Of a DNA stretch of 64,000 bases, positions 1 to 10,857 are shown one piece after another; the first letter of the stretch is position 1, and each line of letters begins with the position of its first letter. The notes beneath the pieces are model-generated. The model saw only the letters and a list, made by a program, of their open reading frames with translations. It had not been told where the DNA came from and did not search any database. The DNA is taken from positions 2,547,501 to 2,611,500 of the forward strand of contig JACGCM010001011.1 of the NCBI GenBank assembly GCA_014058105.1. Reading direction: 5' to 3'. Position numbers and translations under genes: made by a program. Origin of the DNA: Kingdonia uniflora. Its lineage: Eukaryota; Streptophyta; Magnoliopsida; Ranunculales; Circaeasteraceae.

Positions 1-1360
1 AACACCAATAATATGACCATAAGTATAGTTATGGTAAGATATGAAATTGCCAATATACTGGCCCTTATGCTTCTGACGGACTTTAGCAGTAAATAATGGT
101 GGAAGTCCGTCAATGAATCTGGCTTTCCAATGTTCTACATTGGCATCACTGCGCTAAAATGGATGAAAGAGAAGGATATCTAAGGTTCAGATTGAGTTCC
201 CTATTCCTTTCATGTCTTTCTGGTGAAAGACCCATAAAATATAAAAGGATAGTCTGGATAAGGAAGTAAACAACATCTTTTAGAGGGATAGTACTAGTTC
301 CTTCCATTTTGACTGATCCAAGGATTTCTATCTTCTGATCATGACTGATTGCATTGTCCTACTAGCCTTTAAGACTGTCTGTGAACCCATTTGCAATAAA
401 TTTGGCGACGTTGTCATCTTCATTACCATCAGTTTTATAGATACAGGCATACATAAGCATTTTATGAATAATTTTATAAATTTGGTATTCTGATAAACCA
501 TCAATATTCCATTCATAAATTGTACGTCTATTATAAGACGCTTGATTTTGAAAGGAATCTTCTTCGAATAAAAGATCCTGAGGGTAGGTCTTTATAATAT
601 CTCTTTAACTGGGATGGTTTATTTTCGATTTTATAAAGATTGGCTTCATCATCTTGGATGATAATTTTTGACTGATCATCAGAGGTTGCTTCGGAAGAAG
701 AAGTTTTTTTCTAGAGTAATAACACTAAGCTACTTAATTCGTTCAACCAAAAGGTCAACAAGCTCAGAATCCTTAGAATCTGATAGGTTATAGTCATTGA
801 CAAGGAATGCTGGTTTAATATCCGCACTATGTGTACTAGATGATGTACTGGCTGTATCAATGTCGATATTACTGGTATTTAGGATGTGATCTTTGATACG
901 ACTCATCTGGTTACCTATCGTTTGAAGAATGACATTAGTCCAATTATCCGGTTTAATAACTAGAGTAGCATCAGTTATTTGGCTGAAAGGATGGGCAATG
1001 GCGTGAGCCTCCAAAGTTATGGATGTAGGACTTCCTTTTGTTAAATTGAGAGATTCACGAGGAGGATGGAGAGATTGGACTTCTGTGTCATCTGATTTGA
1101 CCCATTTTTTGGTAAAATCTTCCATATTACTAATAATGTATTAAGAACAAGGATACCATGTTGGGAACCAGTCTCAAAATAATGTGATCTTTTGGCTTCG
1201 TTCAATCTCATAGTAGTAAATTTCTTCAATAAGCTGTAATGTTACTCTTGGAAAAAAATTCCAATACAACTTTTTGAATTTATTATGATTGGAGGTCATG
1301 AATTCGTTGTTGATGAACTGGCGAATAAAAGAGTTAGGGCTTAAATCCATAACCATTGTT
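1..1360 (-). pseudogene. EPRV copy 1, coat-protein region (partial, off left edge)
   Basis: Decayed coat-protein part of a caulimovirid polyprotein, read on the minus strand and continuing beyond base 1. It was recognised by close collinear similarity to the plus-strand copy at 27122-28906. Shared landmarks include the serine/threonine-rich stretch around 840-880 and the FTKKW-VKSD block near 1100. In the family this region forms the virion shell. Several stops and frame changes break it into short pieces (minus-strand pieces at 328-516, 730-1125 and 1174-1356), so it is not functional. The zinc-knuckle part would lie outside the window. Assignment to Caulimoviridae is firm because movement-protein and protease parts lie in the expected order; the genus is uncertain (petuvirus-like polyprotein layout is possible). 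Confidence 0.75.
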
Positions 1361-2286
1361 AAACATATAAGCTTGCTTCTGATATAGGGGAAGTAGCTTG
1401 ATCTACTTCTTTCCTAGTACTGGTATAGGGATCATTATGAATGCCATGAGGAATCTGCAAATCAGAAAGTTTAATTCCCTGAATTATAGGTTTAGATGTA
1501 GAATGTCTAGAAACCGAAGGTCTGGAAGATGGGCATAAGATGTGGTAGGGAATGTCATCCTCGTTGGGCATCTGTCAACATGACCTGCTCTTATAGAGAG
1601 ATAGATTGGTGGAACAGGATGCAAAGGTTTCCTCTACATCACCATCAGAAATTTGGGTGATTTGCTTTACTTGGTTGGTAAACCGAGGTCTGGGGACAAC
1701 AGTTTTTGATAAGACCCATTCAGTAGGGATACTCAGTTCATCCCAATTTATAAATCTGTTGACTGCAATATTAGTAGTTAAGCATTAACTATGAACTACT
1801 ACAGTTGTACCGAGTTCACATTTCAGAATAGCTCGGGGGAATAAGGTATTCATAACCTTATAGTGGATCTGGTATATAACGGCTATAACTTCTGCGCCAG
1901 GGATAAAATCATATCTCTGTGTCTGGATTTGTAGACTAATAGCATCAAATATAGACTTATATGTGAAGGACAAGGTTAAGTTGGGATAAACATCAAAATA
2001 AACTGGTTCATGACAAAGGCAAGTCTGAATAATGCCCATAAGAGATGATTTAAATTCACGACTCCTCTCGTCTCTATGGTATGCAAGAATACTAGAATTG
2101 ATCCCTAAGAGCGTCAAAGGTTTGAATGCTACTTGTATGCTATCTTTCAATATCTTGTAGATTAAGAAATTTTAAGGTATGACATTTACTATTAAGAGCT
2201 ATGGATTGCTCCATAATCTTGATATTATCTTGGCTAATGAAGTCGAACATAATTTTTTTGTAGATTAATTTGGACTTAATAGCTGG
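1361..2286 (-). pseudogene. EPRV copy 1, movement protein region
   Basis: Movement-protein region of the same viral polyprotein. The longest open piece (1785-2150) has the conserved caulimovirid 30K-superfamily core, including a motif reading VAFKPLTLLGI and, further on, VYFDVYPNLTLSF and AEVIAVIYQIHYK. Reading upstream to 2286 the similarity continues in another frame, then stops abruptly at the left edge of an LTR. The C-terminal part (about 1560-1790) matches the plus-strand copy at 26690-26880. In the family the protein makes tubules for cell-to-cell spread through plasmodesmata. A stop at the end of the 1785-2150 piece and frame breaks around 2150-2160 show that it is dead. The viral N-terminus is separated from its leader by the 24-kb Tat-like insertion. 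Confidence 0.85.
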
Positions 2287-2578
2287 TGTAATTTCCAAAT
2301 TCCGTAAGCTCAAAATGGTTAGGAATTCGCTATAACAGCAATGAACCTGTAATAATATTCTAATGGAAAGTAAGAACTGAAACAGGTGGCTTTAGCGTGA
2401 AAAACCACTGAATAGGCAAAAGCTACGACCTCGTATGGAGGATTTTTATAAAAATATATTTATTGCTTGAGGCGGATGTCTTTATTACAAGTGATCTATA
2501 AATATATAAATATTTTAAATCTTGTAAATAAGAAGTTTGTATAATATTATTGGTCCCTGTCACTTCTGGAACTTTTTC

Positions 2579-2585
2579 TTTATAT
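2579..2585 (-). promoter_or_regulatory. LTR TATA box (minus strand)
   Basis: TATATAA on the minus strand within CCTATATAAAGAAAAAG. The same motif occurs in the other LTR at 26311-26317, as expected for the element's own promoter. Confidence 0.5.
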
Positions 2586-3095
2586 AGGCCTTCCCCACAG
2601 CTCTTCATCGTACTAGAGCACGTTTTCTGAATAATGTGGTTAGTGACGGTTGACGGAATAACAGACGAGTTCGTGGAAGACAGGTGTCTTTGACTGCATA
2701 ATGTTTTCCGATTTTAGCTCAGTCCACGTTCTTGAGCATTTTGTGGGGTTGGTTAGAATATTGACTGGAGTGCTAAAAATGTGTGAGCCTGAGATGGAAA
2801 TAATTCGAACTTGGTGAGCTCAACTTTGAATGAGATCGAGGGATAAGTCCCTACAATTGCCCCCTCGCAACCGAACTCACGAGTGGCTTTGGTAGAGAAA
2901 TAATGTGTTAAAACTTTGAAATTCAAAACAGAGTAATGGTGGCATTTGACTATATAGAAGTTTAGCGATATTGGGAAGTGATGGGTATTAAATGATGATG
3001 AGGATGCGGATGTATGTGACGGTTGCGATTGAATTGTCACGTCTGTGATAAATGATGACACTTGGAAAAATATACCTGTACAATAAATGTAGGTT

Positions 3096-3106
3096 TATAT
3101 AAATAG
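3096..3106 (+). promoter_or_regulatory. Candidate TATA box for the antisense gene
   Basis: TATATAAATAG on the plus strand, 75 bases before the ATG at 3181 that opens the antisense gene. It lies in or beside the LTR, so the LTR may fire in both directions. No transcript evidence is available. Confidence 0.4.
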
Positions 3107-3180
3107 TACCTGTTGCAAATCATTGAAATAGGGCCTGCTTGCGTTACTTGTTCTGAAACTTAAACATTTTTTTTTTTGAA

Positions 3181-5545
3181 ATGGTAAAGACTCGGAGGAT
3201 GGTTCTTGAAGGGAGGATTGCATCAGAAATACAGAGGTTAAAGTTGAAATACTTTGGTGACCGTTCCTTAGAGATGTCGATACCCGTTCCTAGTCCTCCA
3301 ATGTATCAATCAAGGCTTGTTAGAAGAGGAAGTGATTGAAGCTGAGGAGGAATTCTACTATAAGTGGAGGTTTCATGTCGTCATCTTGAAATGTGAGGAC
3401 CGGTGGGCCTGTCTCCGTACTCTTGCGGAGGAGAGGGTTAGGGCTTCATATGCAAGGATAGGTGTATCTGTGGGGAAGATATACTGATTTCTCGTGTCAC
3501 CATGGATTCTAAGGTCGAGCCCTCTTCATCTTTACCAACTCTTCGAAGGTGGCATTTTCTGAGGAGGGGGTGATGGTAGTGGAGGAGGGAGACAACCAGT
3601 GGGAGTCTACTTCTTCATTTCCATCGTATTTTGGCACTCAAAAGACTCTTAGTTTGAGAATTTGGTTCTAGCACTGAGTTTACTAGTTGCATAGTTTCTA
3701 TTTGAAGTTCGGCCAGACTTTAACCAAACTCATGCGAGGGAAGCCCTTTGTTGGTTCCAATTCTAACTTTGCATCTGGGAGAAAGATCACTAAAGCAAGA
3801 AGAACTGGAGAAGTTGATGCCTCGGCGTGCCTGAATGACCAATAACTTTTAGCAAATAGGGAAAAACTTGTTATTTGTAAAGTACCTGGAGTTTGGTGCT
3901 AAATAGATAACATTCCGTTGTATTCCTGAGATCGATGTACTGAAAAACTTATTATCTATAAATCCTATGTAATGTTTTTCGATATGAATAAAAGTTGCAT
4001 TCAATAATCTGTATATAGAAAAAAAAAATCAGAATCGAAATGAATTGTGTAGGGTGTGAAAATGAATTAGCATGTATAATAATGTAAATATTATTGTTGT
4101 GATGCTTGAACTGAGATGAGTACGTGTTGACAATGACGTTGTGATGTAAGTATGATTTGTGTTTTAAACAGGGGAGGGAGAAAAATTGTAAGAAATATGT
4201 AATCGTAGAAATTCGAGCTTCTACAGATCGATAGAGGTACAACACTTTATAACATGAGGTCGAGTATGGTAAATAATGTATGTACTAGTGAGGGGATAAG
4301 TTCAAATAATTTATTCCAAGATTCTGGGTTTTCCGTTACGAGATACAAGGTAAAAACACATTTATTAGGGGAAAGTGTGTGAGAAACGTATAAATATGGG
4401 TGGGATGATTTGTAAAAAAAATATAATAAGGAATAGGATGGTACGGACTCGATCTCAGAGGATTCTTCATGCCGTGGAAGGATGATTGGCTATAAAAATT
4501 ATTTAAGTGCAGGAGAGGATTTTTGGTTCGTTTGGTTATGATGCTGAGCTACCGGTGAGGGAATGTCAGCTCGAAGGATTATATGTAAGGGGCAAGGAAC
4601 TTGAGTATGCTCGTTATTTTTATGAGGTATGCTTTCGTGAATTGGTGAGGGATTCGGTAGATCGAGAACGGTTGCTTGGTTTGATTGCTGAAGTTGAGAT
4701 CGAATTCGAAGATCTGAGGACCGACGAATGATGTGACTGGATGACATCGTCCTGCTTATTAGAGCTGCGATAGATGTTATATAAAGTATTTATCATGAAT
4801 CATACATTTTTGTTGAATATAACAGAAAAGATATAAGTCAATCGGATCCTCTATAGGTGTAAATCAACTTTGAGACTGCTTTAGCAAATAATTTGAATAA
4901 TTTTAAAATTTTGCATAGTTTAGAAAAAGACGTCAATTACTATAAGTATGATAAACAAGGACAAAGAAACAAAAATGAGGAAATGCATAAGCTTCTGGTT
5001 TTGTTTTGTATTTAAGGAAGTAGGAATCTGACATCGTACAGAGTGAGTCATCATGAGTGCAGGAAGGTCAGGAAAAGATATGGAAATAGGAGAGAAAAAT
5101 ATATTAAAAATGGGGGGAGTTATAATGATGAAAAGGTAGTTTTATTGAAAAGGTACAAGACGTTTATAATGGAGGGTGGAAAGGACACCTCGGTTCTGAA
5201 ATCGAGGACGGTTCATGCGAGGTACAATAAATGTTAGCCGCTTGAGAGAGAAAAGATAAATAGTGCTTCTCTGTCTCCAATAAAAAAAATCAACTTCTAA
5301 AAATTGGGGGAGCACAAAGAGAGAGGAAAAATTAGGGGATTTGATAAGGAGTTATCTAATGGGGATTAATGGTTAAAGAGGGCAAAAAATACTGAATCGC
5401 GTAGGTGGCTATATAGCAGCGTCGTGAGGGAAAGGCTTGGCGCTACTGCAGATTCTTATTCGGATACTAAAGGTTAGTAGAAAGGTATGAAACATATGTT
5501 GCCGTATATACTGAATATGTTAAAGATATATGTTGTACGCAAATG

Positions 5546-5591
<46 letters not shown>

Positions 5592-5638
5592 GAGTAATAG
5601 ATACCTTAACCTGTATGTAGGTCGAGCGTGGGAGGAAT
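3181..5638 (+). pseudogene. Antisense gene of the Tat-like element, degenerate 5' part
   Basis: Starts with an ATG at 3181 reading MVKTRRMVLEGRIASEIQRL, a basic N-terminus, then soon breaks. Fragments that can be followed are a Glu-rich piece near 3300-3480, one near 3480-3560, and a short acidic piece at 4507-4731. Between them lie stops, long AT-rich stretches and a TA microsatellite, some of which may be introns. The part is assigned to the antisense gene by position and orientation only. No domain was recognised and exon borders here are not resolved. Confidence 0.4.
5550..5587. repeat. (TA)n microsatellite
   Basis: About 19 uninterrupted TA units in the degenerate 5' part of the antisense gene. 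They create a spurious minus-strand Ile/Tyr ORF. Confidence 0.95.
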
Positions 5639-6428
5639 TTGCGCAGGGTCAAAAACGTGCCTGCAGAAATTGTTGTTGAGATGGGTAGTTCGTCTGTTAA
5701 GGAGGTATCGACCTCAAGTCGGATGAATGAGTCTGATAGTGAGGGGGAAGTAGAATTGGAACAATTCTGGGGTTTTCATTGCCAATTGATATCTTATCCT
5801 CCTGGTTCTGATGCCTTCAGAGAGTTTTGTAAAGCTAAGGCGGCTATAGGAGGGAAGTGGGGCAATTATGTAGAATATGCTGGTAGGCAGTTTAGGGGTT
5901 GTACGGCAGCGGAGGGGGAAGAGTACTTTTATCTGTTGGCAGATTTAGAAGTAGAAAAGTGAGATAGAGATATAGATAAATCTATCTTGTTAAAATACTT
6001 CGACGGGGATGTTCGGAGTGACCTCTCGGAGGGCTTTTTGTGTTACTTATCTCAATTATAGTATAGGTTGAGTCTTCCCCTCACCAATTTGGTAAAGGGG
6101 ATTATGAATGCAATTGGGGTATGTCCGGTTCAATTGAACGAGAATATGTGGGAGGTAATAACCGTGTGTGATCATCTGAATGAAAAGTGGGAAAAGGAGG
6201 GAAAACTGAGGAGGATAACCCTTGAGGACGTTTTGCAGTTTTATGGGGTGAAGAATTATTAGGCAAGTGGAGGGTCATGTTTTTGTGCGAGCGCAACTCG
6301 GCGTCACTTTTTTGATCTGAACTCAGCTGGTCAAACCTAGAATGACAACTTCATATGGGTGAAGGGTAATTGTCTTCAAAGAGATGACGAAGAACCTTTG
6401 GACCTTCGGTTTAGATCTGTAAAACAAA

Positions 6429-6511
6429 GTAAGTATAGCCATGCATAGATAGAACTATTACTATATTTCACTGATAACTGTAGTTGATAATAAAAATATT
6501 GTGCATTGCAG
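6429..6511 (+). other. Candidate intron 1 of the antisense gene
   Basis: 83 bases from GTAAGTATAG to TGCATTGCAG. Joining the flanks restores a continuous frame across a split Ser codon. Confidence 0.65.
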
Positions 6512-7011
6512 GTGTGAAGTCTAAAGTTGAGAGGAAAGAGTCACTGCTGGACGAAGCTGCAGAGGAGGAGACTGAGCTTGAATTTTTGGCTGAGGGGCTC
6601 GGCCTGAGTAAAAAGAAGAGAGTTGATAGCAGATCGAAAAAGGCCCAGAAAGCTCAGTCAGCCAGGTCGATGGTGGGTGCTGACGAAGGGAAGAGGAAAG
6701 TGAGCGGTGGGGAGGTTCCAACCAACTAGTCCAAGACTCCTAGAACAGGCAGTTCGGTTCAGTCGAATCTCATCACGTCGAGCAAAATAGATTAAAAATA
6801 TCGAAGAAAATGGATGTTAAAGGCTTTGCCGGCCTCTGGTACCACTGAAAGTGGTGTGGCCGCAAAAGAGAAAAGGAGGGGAGTCAAACCCTCGGGGAAG
6901 TCAGGAGAGAAGGTCGCTGAGGGGCGATCTGCTAGAGTGGATGACCTCAAAGAGGTCGAGGAAAGGGCCAGGTTGGCGGTTCTCCATCGAGAGGAAGAAA
7001 CGAGCAGGATG

Positions 7012-7085
7012 GTAAGTTTATATTATAGGAAAGAGTTATTTAATGCGTTTCGAGCTAATTACTGAGATCGATTTAATTTTTACAG
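7012..7085 (+). other. Candidate intron 2 of the antisense gene
   Basis: 74 bases from GTAAGTTTAT to ATTTTTACAG. Without it the coiled-coil frame continues from ETSRM into VTYLVKG. Confidence 0.65.
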
Positions 7086-7500
7086 GTTACTTATCTTGTT
7101 AAGGGAATTTTGGCTCGGCATTGAAGAAGAAAAATATGAGCTGAAAAAGGCGAATATCAAGCTTGAAATGGAATTAGCTCAATCCAGGACTGATGCTCTG
7201 AAAGAAGTTAGGCAGATGAAGGCTTCTCATGCCGTGGCGATTGGTCAGCTACAGGTGGAGGCGAGGGCCAATCTAGACAAGATGGCTGAGGAGCGTGATA
7301 GACTGGGGTGTCACTTGATGCTGAAGGGCTATTCAGAGGAGGAGGTGGATGTCATTAAGGCGAACACCTATGTTGAGGAGGATGATGAGGAGGAAGCGGA
7401 AGTGGTGGGGATCGTGGACAGTCTCGATGGTGTCTCCCGTCAGACGGTGCTCAACAACTAAGGGGATGACGCCGTACTCCCAGAGGGTGATAGTGAGAAG

Positions 7501-7588
7501 GTAGGGTAGAAACGTGTGTTTGTATAAATATTTGTGTGTGGGGAAGAAACTTCTGCAGGTTGACTTTTTTTTATAAACCTCTTGCAAG
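7501..7588 (+). other. Candidate intron 3 of the antisense gene
   Basis: 88 bases starting GTAGGGTAGA and ending CTCTTGCAAG. It joins an acidic EGDSEK end to the next coiled-coil exon. Confidence 0.5.
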
Positions 7589-7689
7589 CACTTAGAAAAA
7601 TGAGTCTCAGAATAAAAGATCTAGAATTTGAACTTTCTAGGGAAAGAGAAACCTCTACAGCCTTGCTGTCTACGCAAGCGGAGCTGCAG

Positions 7690-8016
7690 GTTAGATCAGA
7701 ATAGGTCTTTCAACTTGTATGTTATACCAACGTTTAGTTATCAAATTAATAGGATATAGATGCAGATAACACTAGTAGGGTGCATGGTAAAAATCCAGCG
7801 TTATTTATATAAAGTAGCATGTCGAAAGTATGTACCTTATACTCCGCAAGAAACCTCATGAAGCGTTTATCTGATAATGTACTCCAAATTTTTAGTCTAA
7901 AAGTATTTGGACACCGCAGATGTTTAGATATCATATAGAATCTTTAGAAATAAAGTATGTACATATTCAAATGTTCTCCTGAATCGTACTGTACTAAAAA
8001 TTGTTATATTCCTTAG
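7690..8016 (+). other. Candidate intron 4 of the antisense gene
   Basis: 327 AT-rich bases from GTTAGATCAG to ATTCCTTAG. Removal joins QAELQ to VELDSSRS in one frame. Confidence 0.6.
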
Positions 8017-9429
8017 GTCGAATTAGATTCATCTCGTTCTCGTGAGGACGACGTACTCAAGTGTAATCGAGAATTTTCAGAGTAGTTCGATAGGATGAGG
8101 GAGACGAACGAGAATAGAGAAGATCAATATGTAAAGGCGCATTGTGGAGGTGACCCAGGCAATTTTCGACCTTACTATTCAGGCCAAAGAGAAAGATGTC
8201 AAAATAGGTAAGGGGCTAAATGAGCTAGCGGAGGTAACAAAATGCACTGAGAGGCTTCAAAGTCGAGTTGACGCGTAGGCGGCTAAGGGTAAGCAAGTTG
8301 ACATGGCTCAATACCGTATTCAGGCGTTAGAAAGATCGAAGGGATGATCTCGATCTGATATTCAAAATTGTAGAAACAAGCTGGAGTGAATGTGACAAAA
8401 AATTGTTGAAAAACACAATGAGCTGAGGGTAGCTCGAGAAAATCTTTCCGGATTAGAAACCGCAGCTGAACACTAACAAATAGCCCTACCCGCCAAGGAT
8501 ATGGAGTTCCAGGAAATACAACAAAAGTGTAACGATTTAAATGAGAGGGTTGCACGACTTAAGACCGAGCTGGCACAGGCCATCGCGCGTGCCAAGAAAG
8601 CCGAAGCTAGAGAATGTTCCAGGAGATATAGAACAGATGTTAAGGCTCCTCTAGTTCGAGGGGATGTAGTTAGTCTCTCCGGTCGAATCAGAGAGCTAGA
8701 AAGTGATGTATCTCATAATCAGGGGCATGTTTAGAGAGGAAATGCAAACTTGAGGGAATGCCAGGAGAAGTTGGATGCTGCTCTTATCAAGGAGAAAGTC
8801 TTGGAATGGGAAATTAAAGTAAAGGAATCGCTGATAAAGAGGAAAGAGGAATTATTGAAAGATATTTTGGCTAGGGAAGAGTTGAACACAGATATCGAGA
8901 AACTTCGTACCCGTGTAGTAGAATTAAAGGCCATGAACCTTGCAAAATTAGCTAAATATATAATAAAAAAAATTAGAGGAGAAAATTGTTTACCATGCTC
9001 AGGTCGACGCGGAAATGATTGAACAAAAGAATTCGTATTCTAAGTTAGAGTCACGCCTCGAGAAGGTGAAAGTAAAATTTACAATAATGGTCATACCTGA
9101 TGCGTCATGCTCAGATCTGCTAAAGTCGATTGTTGCATATTTTTTAGAGGAAGTAAAAATACTCAAGTCAGAATGAAATACCTTGGTTCAAAGACTGTCA
9201 GATAAGAGATGCATTTGCGGTGTTAACATAGATCGAGGGAACTGTCTGGGTGTTATGGAAACCCATTTGGGCCCTCGAACTGCTGAGCTGATAAAGATGG
9301 GTAGAGGTGTTATAATTCGCAAACTGAAAGTTTGACCTCTTGATAAAGGGGGAAGCACTGCTGACACTCCATCAGCAGAAAAAAAAATCCCTTGTAATAT
9401 GAATTTGACCTAAAAAATAAATAGTATCT

Positions 9430-10085
9430 ATCACAGACACATTGAAATAGATTAAAGCTAGTATGAATTTTGCCTTATCTTGCATTTGGTGGGGTCTTTG
9501 ATATAAAACAAATTTTTATATTTGTTTCAATTGCAGAAATGGGTTGAGTTAAACCAAGTTGAATCTTGATTGGAACTATAAAAATGTTGCAGACATATTG
9601 AAAGAGATGAAGGTTAGTATTATCTTTGCCTTATCTTATGCCTGGTAGAGTCTTTGATGTGAAACAAGTTTCTACACTTATTACAATCACTGAGATTTAG
9701 CAGAGTCAGCCAAACCAAGTGATATCCTTGATCCAGCCGTTATAAATGACCCAAACAAGTTAAAGTAGATGAAGGTTAGTATCACCTTCGACCTATATTT
9801 TGTTTGGTAGAGTCTTTGATATGAAATAAGTTACTACACTTGCTACAATCGCAGAGATTTAGTAAAGTCAGCCAAACCAAGTGATATCCTTGATCCAGCC
9901 ATTATAAATGACCCAAAAAAGTTGAAGTAGATGAAGGTTAGAATCACCTTCGACCTATCTTTTGTTTGGTAGAGTCTTTGATATGAAACAAGTTGCTACA
10001 CTTGCTACAATCGTAGAGATTTAGTAGAGGAAGCCAAATCAAGTGATATCCTTGATCTAACATTGATAAGATCGATTACAAGCTA
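9430..10085. repeat. Tandem repeat, about 160-bp unit, four copies
   Basis: The landmark TTTGGTAGAGTCTTTGATATGAAA recurs near 9486 (variant), 9643, 9806 and 9968, a period of about 157-163 bases. Each unit also has TTGCTACAATCGYAGAGATTTAG and GATGAAGGTTAG-type segments. The last two to three units are most alike. The array lies between the integrase end and the antisense gene's 3' end. This is the position where Tat-lineage elements are known to build satellite-like arrays. Confidence 0.85.
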
Positions 10086-10099
10086 GCATTATCTATGCT

Positions 10100-10857
10100 T
10101 TAATCTATAGAATGTGGCTGAATTTTCATGAGGAGAATGATATTGCAAGAAAAACTTTCATTAATAAGTTTAAAATTTACATTGGATGGAGATTAGAATC
10201 TCACTTTTGGAATTGAAAAACAAAAACGAGAAATAAAAATGGAGTAGTAAGATGCTTAACGATAGTACTATTTAAGTCACCTAGTATTCCAAGGATTTGA
10301 AAGGGGATTCCCTCTTCTGTCATGAGATAGTATGATCCCAGGCCTGAGAGACCTGTGATAATGAATGGAACCTTCCAATTCTCGGCTAATTTTCGAGCGT
10401 GAGGCTCTTTCAGATGTTGATGAATTTTTTTGAGGACGAGATCTTTGATTTAGAAAGTACGGCTCTTGACTCAGTTATTATACGATCTGGCAAGCATATG
10501 AGGATATCGACCTAGGTTAGTGATGGTGGATTCCCTGGTCTTATCTATCATATTAAGGTTACAAGCCAATTCAAACTCATTTTCCCCGTCAGTCAGCTTA
10601 TGATCCCAAACTGGATGATGATATTCAGAAGAAATGATGGCCATAGTGCCATAAGCAAGGAGAAATGGGGTACACCCAGTAGATTGTCGGGGAGTGGTTT
10701 GATATTCCTACAAAACGTGAGGCAGTTCAAGAACCTAATTCCCATTTTTCAGTGAGTGAAGCCGTTTTTTGAGTCCATCCACGGTGGTTTTGTAGATGAT
10801 TTCGGCTTGGCCATTGCCTTGAGGGTAATATGGATTTTATGGTAAGTGAATGATATT
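10100..10857 (-). pseudogene. Integrase C-terminal half of the Tat-like element
   Basis: On the minus strand, from 10857 leftwards, the sequence continues an integrase core that breaks off at 20892. It shows the NGQAE motif carrying the third catalytic residue, then a segment with TPFLLAYGT and a C-terminal region with KLAENWKVPFII. The frame carries stops (e.g. near 10740). The two halves flank the nested chromovirus and abut its ATATT target duplication. The integrase would join element DNA to the genome. The coding part fades at about 10240; the remainder to 10100 is probably 3' untranslated. Confidence 0.75.

Larger units (their letters stand above)
2287..3166 (-). repeat. 3' LTR of the Tat-like element (right edge uncertain)
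   Basis: The first ~500 bases match 26020-26465 almost collinearly (shared CTCGTATGGAGGATTTTT, TTCTTTATATAGGCCTTCCCC and the gene-proximal AAATTCC...TAAGCTC edge). The left edge is set where both copies start (TGTAATTTCC here, TATAATGGCC in the other). The right edge is a guess at ...TTAAACA before a T-run that could be the complement of the polypurine tract. The part beyond about 2785 has no counterpart in the right LTR. Confidence 0.6.
5639..9336 (+). pseudogene. Antisense coiled-coil gene of the Tat-like element, main part, with introns
   Basis: A multi-exon gene opposite to gag-pol. Exon A (5639-6428) has a globular domain with SLPLTNLVKGIMNAIGVCPVQ, a Trp/Asp-rich FIWVKGNCLQ segment, and stops at about 5960, 6060 and 6260. 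Exon B (6512-7011) is basic and Ser/Lys-rich. Exons C (7086-7500) and D (7589-7689) and the last exon (8017 to about 9336) are a long heptad-rich coiled coil ending in a Cys-containing tail (RCICGVNIDRGNCLGVMETH). Similar proteins with a globular domain plus coiled coil recur in plant genomes as uncharacterised retrotransposon proteins, and Tat elements such as Grande carry antisense ORFs. Function is unknown. Splicing the four introns keeps the frame. In-frame stops and a shift near 8130-8160 make this copy dead. Confidence 0.65.

Noticed and set aside
5467..5652. Minus-strand ORF with an Ile/Tyr run
   Set aside because: It is a translation of the (TA)n microsatellite.
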